From: Candidatus Thalassarchaeaceae archaeon
GTDB taxonomy: Archaea > Thermoplasmatota > Poseidoniia > Poseidoniales > Thalassarchaeaceae
Assembly (NCBI GenBank): GCA_029250565.1
Contig: JAQXFA010000147.1
Span: 1 to 8,135, forward strand
DNA: 8,135 nucleotides
Direction: 5' to 3'
This document shows positions 1 through 7,300 of this stretch, piece by piece. A model generated the notes under the pieces. It searched no databases. It worked only from the letters and a program-made list of their open reading frames with translations, and was not told the DNA's origin. The first letter of the stretch is position 1. Every line of letters begins with the position of its first letter. The position numbers and the translations under genes are program-made.

Positions 1-1
1 T

Positions 2-3000
2 GTTATGGATTCAACTGTAACTTATAGTCAAATGGGTGGACCTACAACTTTCCACATATCGGTTCCAACAAACGCCACTGCTATTGACTCTGGATGGATA
101 CATATTATCCCACCCACTTTCAATGTTGATTCAAACGTTACAATTTCACTCGCTGGAAAAACTCTGCTTTCAATCAACAGTAGTCAATTTCCAGCAATGG
201 GTATGACCATTGAATTGAATAATTCACTACTACAATCTAATTGGAAAAATAATGTATTCACAACCAACGGCACAGCCGGAATGACGTGGAGTGATTTAGA
301 GATAGATTGTTCATCACAAGGTCCGTACATGGGTGGTTTTTCTAGTACATTTGTCCTCGTGCCATACGAATTAACTGAAAAATTGGGTGATAATGGCACT
401 ATAGTATCCGCACTCAATGCCCATGTGAATAGGACTGGTGGGCGATGGGCAGAAGCAACTTTCAGTACATTCCCTATAATGGCTCAAGGAGTTACATTAG
501 ATTCTCACGAGGTATTATTGGATAATCTGTCGGTCAACTTTATTGACGATATTTTGCCAGAAGTTAGTGGCATAACCTTCTATGTTGATGGACAAGAAGT
601 CACTGAGGCTAGAGTTGGAGATCTAGTTGAAATACGCGTTAGTGTATTGGGCAACGAATCTGATGCTACAATTGATTGGCACTTGCAAGGACTGGGTAGC
701 ATCTCTTCATGGCCACCCGCCTCACTTTCAACAATGGGTTGGGATACTCTTCACAATAATTACGTTGCATTTTATGACACATCTCAGCATTCTGCAGAGT
801 ATGGTGATTCAATGGCATTATGGCTTTGGATGACTGATGCTGCGGGGAACTCTCGTACACCTTCAGGGGTTGGTGCGTGGTATGAGGTATTGATTTTGAG
901 GCCAGTGTACCCAGAATTTGAGTCAGTGTCAGTAGGTGGATGTGAGCGAGTTGTTGTCGCTGTATGTGAGACTCAACCAGGGGTTGAATTGTTATTCCAA
1001 GCGTCTGTAGTTCAGAACCGAACAGATCTCAATGTGTTTGTGCACATTATCAATCCAGTTGATACCGAGGATGATTTTGTCATTCCATTGTATTGGCATG
1101 ATAATTCAAAAGTTTATGGCGGCTCAATCTCACTATCTCATGCTGAATTGGGTTGGTGGGATATTAGATTCCGAGTTATAGACATTAATTTGAACGAAGA
1201 AAATTGGTCATCAGCAGTAATTGATAAAGTGCATCTTATTGACTCAACTCCACCAAATGAAGGGCCATTAACTGTGGTAAGTGAAGATAACTCAAATCTT
1301 TATTGGAGAGTATCAGGTCAATGGCTAGCTACTTCTCGTGATAACTCATCTGCCAGTTTAGAAATCAATGGCCCTGATGGTTTTTCGACATCAGTCCCAC
1401 TATCTAACTCGGTAATGAACGACCCACTCAACATTTCTTCCTATGTTGCTCTTGGCTCAGGAGAAACAATGGGGGTTGGTGCCTCTAGTGCTAATAATAG
1501 TACAACAGGAATTATATTCAACGAATTAAACCAAACTTGGCCGGGGCTAACTCTAACAAATATCTCAGATTCATGGGGTTCAGTAACGACTTTCCTCTCT
1601 AAACAATATGATATTACAGCAGCAAATCCAGATATAATTACAATTGTCCCAATCCGTGATTATAAATCCTCATCAAGTAGTATTTGGCAATCATCTTATC
1701 CACTTCTGCTTGATAATCTTGCATCAACAGGAGCTCAAATCTATATCGGCGTTATGGAAATTGACCCTGATTATATTTGCCACATAGGTTCAGGTCCAGC
1801 AGGTTGTTTCCAATATGGGGAATTCCAGACAATTAGTGAAAAGAACAGAATTATCACTGAAATAGCCTCATCAAGACCTTGGGTGACTTTAGTTCCACTA
1901 TCTGATGATGGTCCCGAGCATCCCGAGTGGACTGATGGTAATGGTGATTTCACCGATGCAGGGCACCGAGCGATTGCAACTGCAATGTTACATGGAATAA
2001 ATGGGGAATTAGATGCTAGATACTTCAGTATAGAGGCGGATTACACACAAGATTTGTCCACACTATCTCCTGGTGATTACGAATTTGAAATACAAGTGAT
2101 TGATCAGTTTGGGAACATCGCCGATGATGAAGTCTCTGGTCCCGATGCGACCATGACATTGCTTCCGGATGAGGATATTTTGTCCTTGATTATTCAATCA
2201 TCAGCCCCCACTGTTTTGCATCCGGGAACTTTTGATATTTCTTATGATGCAATATGTTCAATTGATTGCTCAATGGAACTTGAAATATCTCTAAATGGGG
2301 AATTAATCGAGGTCGTTCAACCAAATGGGGGTGCGGGGACTTACACCGTCACTATTCCAACAATAGGGACTCATACAATTTCTATGGTGCTTTCTACTTC
2401 TGATTGGCAAGTCAATTCACAGACCGCTTCTTTGGATGTTTTTGCAACGCCCCCGCCGGCGCCGGAATGGCACATCTCATGCAGTAATTATGATGAGGAA
2501 CTTACATTGCCAAATATCGCGTATAATGGTAAAATAGGAAATTTTACTTCATCAACACACTTCGTCAAATGTACAGTTACAAATAGTGGTGACGCCAACG
2601 GATTTGTTGTACTTTCTCCAAATTCATCTATTCATCCATTTGATTGTACACCAACGGTTTTTGAGATAACTCCATCAGGGCGGGCAGAATATGATTGTAC
2701 TGCAGAAGAGAATGAAGAAATATCAGGGGTCTTCCAAATTTCATTAGAATTTGAGCAAGTCAATGAATCCACTAACACATCAATAGGACAATGGGAAACC
2801 ACTGTAGTAATGCTTTCACCACGTTTTGTTTCAGATGAGGTTGTTAGTGACAACGAGCCAGAAGGGGATGGTAGTACATCAGCAGAGGTTGCAGGTAAAA
2901 CTCCCTTCAATTGGATGATTTCAGCATTCGTCTTGATGTTGGTCGGAATTGGTGCAATCAGTGTCATGTTTGCAATGCGTGATAGGAGAGATCCAGAGAT

Positions 3001-3313
3001 TCTAGAAGTCAATGAGGAATCACTGTTTAATGATAAAATGGGCGTATTGGAAGAATCAGCGGAATTGGAAACAATCCACCCTTCAATTGTTGTACAGCAG
3101 GAGGAATCAATGGAATTAACTCCTCAAGTAACGGAACCAGAATTCACAGCGAACAATGTCATATCAGAAGATGAAACAGAAATTCTAGATTCTTACCTAG
3201 ATTTACCTAGTGGTGGAGAATACCAAGTGAATGATGGTATTACTGTTTACGAGCACCCAGATGGATATCAATGGCAACAAGAAGAAGGTGGCAAATTCCG
3301 CCGTCTTGCTTGA
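2..3313 (+). CDS. Large cell-surface protein with Ig-like domains, inserted SGNH-like domain and C-terminal membrane anchor (5' partial)
   Basis: The frame is open to the left edge (codon GTT at 2-4 precedes the ATG at 5) and the protein starts inside a beta-rich domain without a signal peptide, so the true start lies upstream. Residues are counted from the ATG at 5. Regions: beta domain 1-180; Ig-like domain about 183-300, with the bacterial-Ig style motif DAAGN; beta sandwich about 304-412; beta sandwich about 413-720 interrupted by an SGNH/GDSL-like domain at 476-664; Ig-like domain about 724-815; proline hinge PPPAPEW; CARDB-like domain about 823-940 (motif VKCTVTNSGDANGF). A membrane helix at about 968-991 is followed by RDRR and an acidic tail ending in GGKFRRLA. 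About 20 N-X-S/T sequons and several close cysteine pairs fit a glycosylated, disulfide-bonded exterior. Topology is N-terminus outside, tail inside. The role is unknown; adhesion, glycan binding or envelope structure are inferences. The architecture is clear, the function is not. Confidence 0.9.
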   Translation, partial: VMDSTVTYSQMGGPTTFHISVPTNATAIDSGWIHIIPPTFNVDSNVTISLAGKTLLSINSSQFPAMGMTIELNNSLLQSNWKNNVFTTNGTAGMTWSDLEIDCSSQGPYMGGFSSTFVLVPYELTEKLGDNGTIVSALNAHVNRTGGRWAEATFSTFPIMAQGVTLDSHEVLLDNLSVNFIDDILPEVSGITFYVDGQEVTEARVGDLVEIRVSVLGNESDATIDWHLQGLGSISSWPPASLSTMGWDTLHNNYVAFYDTSQHSAEYGDSMALWLWMTDAAGNSRTPSGVGAWYEVLILRPVYPEFESVSVGGCERVVVAVCETQPGVELLFQASVVQNRTDLNVFVHIINPVDTEDDFVIPLYWHDNSKVYGGSISLSHAELGWWDIRFRVIDINLNEENWSSAVIDKVHLIDSTPPNEGPLTVVSEDNSNLYWRVSGQWLATSRDNSSASLEINGPDGFSTSVPLSNSVMNDPLNISSYVALGSGETMGVGASSANNSTTGIIFNELNQTWPGLTLTNISDSWGSVTTFLSKQYDITAANPDIITIVPIRDYKSSSSSIWQSSYPLLLDNLASTGAQIYIGVMEIDPDYICHIGSGPAGCFQYGEFQTISEKNRIITEIASSRPWVTLVPLSDDGPEHPEWTDGNGDFTDAGHRAIATAMLHGINGELDARYFSIEADYTQDLSTLSPGDYEFEIQVIDQFGNIADDEVSGPDATMTLLPDEDILSLIIQSSAPTVLHPGTFDISYDAICSIDCSMELEISLNGELIEVVQPNGGAGTYTVTIPTIGTHTISMVLSTSDWQVNSQTASLDVFATPPPAPEWHISCSNYDEELTLPNIAYNGKIGNFTSSTHFVKCTVTNSGDANGFVVLSPNSSIHPFDCTPTVFEITPSGRAEYDCTAEENEEISGVFQISLEFEQVNESTNTSIGQWETTVVMLSPRFVSDEVVSDNEPEGDGSTSAEVAGKTPFNWMISAFVLMLVGIGAISVMFAMRDRRDPEILEVNEESLFNDKMGVLEESAELETIHPSIVVQQEESMELTPQVTEPEFTANNVISEDETEILDSYLDLPSGGEYQVNDGITVYEHPDGYQWQQEEGGKFRRLA
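1430..1996 (+). other. Degenerate SGNH/GDSL hydrolase-like domain within the surface protein
   Basis: Residues 476-664 of the surface protein follow the order of an SGNH esterase/lipase domain. Block I reads YVALGSGETMGVGA (480-493), where active families read roughly YVALGDSxTxGxGA. The GxND block region reads PDIITIVPIRD (542-552), where families usually have PDxVxxxxGxND. Block V reads TDGNGDFTDAGHRAIA (643-658), where families read DGxHPNxxGHxxIA. The fold signature is visible, but the serine position of block I is Gly486, the Asn of GxND is replaced, and the His of DGxHP is absent. The family assignment is from recalled consensus, not a search. A non-catalytic binding or structural role is inferred. 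Confidence 0.72.
2903..2977 (+). other. C-terminal transmembrane helix with stop-transfer residues
   Basis: Residues about 967-991 form one hydrophobic stretch (core MISAFVLMLVGIGAISVMFA), followed directly by RDRRD. The segment before it is acidic and Ser/Gly-rich (EPEGDGSTSAE), a typical extracellular stalk. The segment after it is a charged, Glu-rich tail of about 110 residues. By the positive-inside rule the tail is cytoplasmic. This is the only membrane span visible in the part of the protein within the window. Confidence 0.88.
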
Positions 3314-3359
3314 AACCAAATGAGTAAATGAATGATTGAATTTACGTCATTTTAACGGT

Positions 3360-3373
3360 TGGTTCAAGAACCA
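3360..3373 (+). promoter_or_regulatory. 14-bp palindrome upstream of the winged-helix-like gene
   Basis: TGGTTC and GAACCA form a perfect inverted repeat around a 2-nt AA centre. A looser outer pairing of GGT with ACC is possible if a base is bulged. The element lies 19 nt before the GTG at 3393, inside the 79-nt gap between two same-strand genes. The position suits an operator for a dimeric DNA-binding protein, possibly the product of the next gene. A 6-bp-arm palindrome can also arise by chance, and no second copy was found near the other start. Confidence 0.35.
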
Positions 3374-3392
3374 CCTCTATCCGCTATAGGTC

Positions 3393-4025
3393 GTGGTAGA
3401 CGAAATACGCTCCTGCTATCGATTCCGGTCGCCAGATGATGGCATCATCATTCTTATTGAGGGCGAAATGGATTGGGTTGAATCTTGGCGAGAGAAAATA
3501 GGCCTCAGTGGCATTGGATTACTAGAGCGCCTTAGTATAGGTTCAGATGGCGATCCGATTATCACTTCCTCTTCATCATCAGGAAGGGCTAGTAAACCAC
3601 TTCCTGGCCCCACACCAAATCCTGAGAGTGTGTTGACTGTACGCCGAATCATAGGTGATTTGAACATAGATGAAGAAATGACGAAGCTTGGTATCTACAA
3701 AGAGGAATCACCTAGCGTTGGTGATTTGAGAGCAATTCTTGATGAGTATGATGAAGCACCAAAGCCACCACAGGGGTCACCATCAACTGAACCAGTAGCC
3801 GAAGGTTGGTTACGCGAGGCATTACGAATTGCAGTTCGTAGATTCGGTGTAATGGCTCTCCCTGTCGATGTGATTGTCAAAACAATTCATGGCCGACATG
3901 ATTTGGACGATGAACTTGTTGAGGGCTGGCTTGAGACTCAATATCAACTAGGAAAACTTGTCAAGATTTACGGTGGTACTAGAGAGGGATTTGGTCCCGC
4001 TCCAACATGGCTTGACGCGGTTTAA
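3393..4025 (+). CDS. Uncharacterised 210-residue cytoplasmic protein with C-terminal winged-helix-like domain
   Basis: I do not recognise a named family. The start is GTG: an in-frame TAG at 3387-3389 sits two codons upstream, and the next in-frame ATG is 26 codons inside a well-formed domain. No proper Shine-Dalgarno precedes it, so a leaderless or short-leader transcript is plausible. Residues 1-46 form a small alpha/beta domain (RFRSPDDGIIILIEGEMDW, then WREKIGL). A Ser/Pro linker covers about 57-78. Helical segments follow at 80-122 and a Pro-rich linker at 122-135. Residues 136-193 read as helix, turn, helix (LPVDVIVKTIHG), helix (DDELVEGWLETQYQLGKLV) and a strand, which fits a winged helix. 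The C-terminus carries GGTREGFGPAPTWL. There is no signal peptide or membrane helix. DNA binding is an inference from secondary-structure pattern only; a protein-protein adaptor is an alternative. The gene is in line with both neighbours, 79 nt after the surface-protein gene. Confidence 0.85.
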   Translation: MVDEIRSCYRFRSPDDGIIILIEGEMDWVESWREKIGLSGIGLLERLSIGSDGDPIITSSSSSGRASKPLPGPTPNPESVLTVRRIIGDLNIDEEMTKLGIYKEESPSVGDLRAILDEYDEAPKPPQGSPSTEPVAEGWLREALRIAVRRFGVMALPVDVIVKTIHGRHDLDDELVEGWLETQYQLGKLVKIYGGTREGFGPAPTWLDAV

Positions 4026-4032
4026 AGCGTGC

Positions 4033-4073
4033 AAAAATAATGCCATTTTTGGGGCAAATAATTGTCATTATTT
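4033..4073 (+). terminator. Possible terminator hairpin after the winged-helix-like gene
   Basis: AAATAATG (4035-4042) is the exact reverse complement of CATTATTT (4066-4073), with 23 nt between. The loop contains an ATTTTT run and a second small stem (TGCC with GGCA). It begins 10 nt after the TAA at 4023-4025. Archaeal termination mostly relies on T-runs rather than hairpins, so the T5 run at 4046-4050 may be the functional part. The stem is AT-rich and weak. Confidence 0.3.
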
Positions 4074-4120
4074 CAGCGGATTTTGTGTTGGATATGCGGC
4101 AGTATGGGAAACTAACACTT

Positions 4121-4132
4121 AGAAACTATAAT
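4121..4132 (+). promoter_or_regulatory. Candidate archaeal BRE/TATA element for the propeller protein gene
   Basis: AGAAA (4121-4125), a BRE-like purine/A-rich motif, is followed directly by CTATAAT (4126-4132). Archaeal transcripts usually start about 25 nt downstream of the TATA centre, which would be near 4153 and give a 5' leader of about 95 nt before the ATG at 4247. A weaker alternative, CGAAA at 4179-4183 followed by GTAATAA, would place the start near 4215, close to an in-frame ATG at 4220. Motif matching alone cannot choose between them. Confidence 0.3.
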
Positions 4133-4246
4133 CGTTGTACTGCGTGCCATTTGCTATAGCATTTTTCGCACACGCGCACGAAAGGGGTAATAAGAAAGTG
4201 CAAAGTCGGTTGGTCTTGTATGTCGAGCCATACCTTAGAACTGAAT

Positions 4247-4330
4247 ATGAACAAGATGCGGGTCAAAGCCTTTGCACTAGTCGCACTGATGGTGTTGTCA
4301 ACTTCGTTGGCAGTACTGGATGTATCGGCG
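4247..4330 (+). other. N-terminal signal peptide
   Basis: Three basic residues (K3, R5, K7) are followed by about 17 hydrophobic residues and a small-residue cleavage motif VSA|SN (residues 26-30). No twin-arginine motif and no lipobox Cys is present, so Sec export and signal peptidase I-type cleavage are expected. A cleavage after SLA (residue 22) is possible but less likely. Confidence 0.85.
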
Positions 4331-7300
4331 AGTAATTCAAAGCAATACCCAGTAACAAGGAATCCTCTGGATCTAGCTACTGGTGACTTTGATTGTGACG
4401 GTGATGATGATATTGTGACCGCGAGTGAGATGGGTAATTTCTTGTCCATTCTCTGGAATGATAACGGTAATTATCAAGACCGAACAGACCTTTGGGTTTC
4501 AAACAATGCAAGCCGCCGTGCTGGATTCACTGACATCGCAGATGTTGGTGGTGTCGAAGTAGGTGACATTGATGATGATGGTCAGGATGACATTGTATTC
4601 TACCAAGGAAATATTCAGGTCTTTGGAGGAACTGAAGTAATCCGTGGGAATCTAACAGTCTTGAGAAATGAGGACTGCGCTGGAACTTTCAGTGAAGATG
4701 CGGTTTACACAATGGGTGATATCGTATGGAACTTCGAAATTGGTGATGTTAATGGTGATGGCGTTGACGATATCGTAGTTCTTGAATTGCAAGACATGGC
4801 TTCTGGTACACAACGTCTCCTAACTTATCTTGGTGGTTCTCAGCGTAACAACGCTGCTACGAATCATAAGATTACTACTCTAGATAATTTAGCTAACAAG
4901 GTGTATGCAGACATCAGGCTCGGAAACTTCGGAGAGGCTGTTGTAGGTGGGCCTATTGGAAATGATTGTGATGATTTAGATGCATTCCTGCACTTTTGGC
5001 CAGGATTCAATGCTGCAACAGGATTCTCAGATGGGGATTGGGATAACGTATCGATTGTTGAATTCGAATGTACGCTCGATACATTTGCAGCATGGAATGA
5101 TCCTAACAAGCAACACACAATTAAATTGCATTCTGAAAGTGGTAGTTTTGATATCGCTGATGAAGACAATGACGGAAAGATTGACACTATGGCAATCACG
5201 AACTTGACAACTGTTGTATTGCAGAGTTGTGCGGCGGCTCCTTGTCCTTCACAGAGTAATTGGCAGCAAATTGCCGTTTCTCCGACTATAGGATCATTCA
5301 TACCCGCTTCAGTTGAATTGCAGGATGTTAATCAAGATGGAAGTATTGACTTAGTTGTTCCAACAACATCCACAATTACCAGTTTGGTCGGCCAAAGCGG
5401 TAATACTGTGACATCATATTCAACAGATAACCTAGAGGAATTGAATACTGTTCAAATTATTCTATCAGATGGTAGCGGGGGATATTATCAACCACAATCC
5501 ATGCCAGTTGGTCGTCGACCAACTATGGTTCTTGTAGGCCAGTTTGCTGGAGGACCAACCAGTGCTCTTGACTTAGCAATTGGTAACCGTGACTACACAT
5601 ACCAATACTCAAATGGTGCACTACACATTGACTCAAAGGGATGCGCCTTTGATCCACTAAACCCACAACTGAATGGTTTTGGATGTGGTAATCTTGATGC
5701 GATTTCTGTTGTTCAACTTGATAACGAAGATGTTGGTATTTCAGGTATGAGCGTTTCACCAGCGAGTTTCAATCCCGATACTGGAAGAATGACGATTGGT
5801 GAGGGTACTCGTGAGGTTAATGTTACAGTGCAAAATACTGGACTTAATTCTATCACTGGAAGCGTAGATGTTGATGTTTCAGTCAAAGAAATCACAGGTG
5901 GAGTAGACACTACTGTTTATTCAAACGACTATGAAACTTCGGCAGTTACTAACTGTGGTACAGGTTGCACTTGGGCTAATGCTGACTATGACCGAGAGGC
6001 ATATTACTGGCACGAAGAGGTTGCTGCAAATCATTCTGCGAATCCGGAAGGGGATGAAGCGGATGTTAATCCGACGGACTATATGTGGGCCGGAACTTGG
6101 CAACCAAATGCAACTGCTGGCAATCAAATGGAAAGCGGATACCTCTCCAACCAAGATGATGGAATTATCTTGCAAAACATCGATTTGACCGGTGCTGATG
6201 CTGCATCTCTAGAACTTGATTTATACTGTAGCGTAGGTTATTCAGTTGTGCACTATGTTAACGCTCAAGGTTCAATCTCAGGAATGGTAATTTATGATGA
6301 TTCGTGTAACATTGATGTTTACACCGATGATGAAGGATGGGTTCCTATCATCTATCGTGGTGGATATGATGCTGTAAGAATTAACGAGTATTACAGTAAT
6401 GGTGGCTCTATTGAATATACAAGTCGAATTTACCATGTCTATGGTACAAATTACAGTTGGATGGATCTCAAAGGAAACAATTCACTGGATTTGACACCTT
6501 GGGCTGGAGATACAATTGACCTACGATTCCGTTTCCGAACGGGATACGAAGGAAGTGTGGGCCGTGACAACACATCGCGTAACACTCAGTGGGATGGTAT
6601 GGCGTTTGATAACTTGACAATCAAGAAGACTATCACGCAGTTTGGCCAAATTCAGCCTGTTTCACAGACTCTGAATCTCAATAACTTCGCTCCTGGTGAT
6701 GAGCAAACCATTACTCTGAACGCATACTTCACAAATGGTACTGAATACATGGTTGAGAGCGCCCTGACGTCTCCTACCGGATTCAGTAATGAGGATTCAA
6801 GCAATGATGACATGCGCTGGAAGATGGATGTGCTAAACTTGTACGATCCAGCAGTCAAGGAGATTACTTCTCAAGACAGAGGTGCATTGTATGCATCCGG
6901 AGATATGCCGATTGATGTTATTGTTGAAAATGCAGGTAACACTGTGATGGATTTTGAGGTCAAAGCAACTGTGTATACCGCTCAACCAAATGCTCTTTTC
7001 ACAAATCCATGTAAGGAGGTTGAGGACTTTGAGCCAAGCGCATGTGCATACATGTTTGGCGATGATAGCGATGGTATTGGCGGGATTGTAGATGATACTG
7101 ATTCAGGTGTTCAAAATGCAATTGTTCCAGGTAACCGGCCCTTGTTTGGTGGTAACGCTTACTGGTTCGGTCATCCCGATTCAGGATACGGTGACAACTG
7201 GAATGAGTCAATGACGCTCCAAACTATTGATTTGCGCAATATGGGTGGTGACTTTGCATACCTAACCTTCGATTACTTCGCAGAGGCAGATTACCTCAGT

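Larger units (their letters stand above)
4026..4246 (+). other. Intergenic region before the propeller protein gene
   Basis: This 221-nt gap carries the putative terminator and promoter elements listed separately. It also holds a perfect 10-bp palindrome, TGCTATAGCA, at 4152-4161, and the short inverted repeat TTTCG (4164-4168) / CGAAA (4179-4183). A 66-codon open frame crosses its right half, but it starts with a non-ATG codon and overlaps the well-supported coding frame from 4247, so I do not call it a gene. Confidence 0.6.

Noticed and set aside
5..7. ATG at position 5 as the true start of the first gene
   Set aside because: The frame stays open to the window edge, the protein begins inside a domain, and a surface protein of this type needs a signal peptide, which is missing here.
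2632..3012. 126-codon open frame on the - strand
   Set aside because: It lies antisense to the membrane-anchor region of the surface protein, has no domain signature, and its Ser/Ile-rich composition is what the antisense of Asp/Glu/Asn-rich coding sequence gives.
4135..4335. 66-codon + strand open frame across the intergenic region and the start of the propeller gene
   Set aside because: It has a non-ATG start and no recognisable protein features, and it overlaps out of frame the signal peptide of a much better supported gene.
4864..5301. 145-codon open frame on the - strand
   Set aside because: It is antisense to the calcium-loop propeller repeats of a continuous coding frame, so it is a shadow frame.
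5989..6036. HEEVAANH sequence in MAM-like module A as a possible zinc protease site
   Set aside because: The spacing is not HExxH, there is no downstream zinc-ligand motif, and it sits within a beta-sandwich module.
7012..7020. AAGGAGGT, a perfect Shine-Dalgarno-like sequence
   Set aside because: It lies inside the coding frame (Lys-Glu-Val codons), and no start with an open frame of useful length follows at the right distance.
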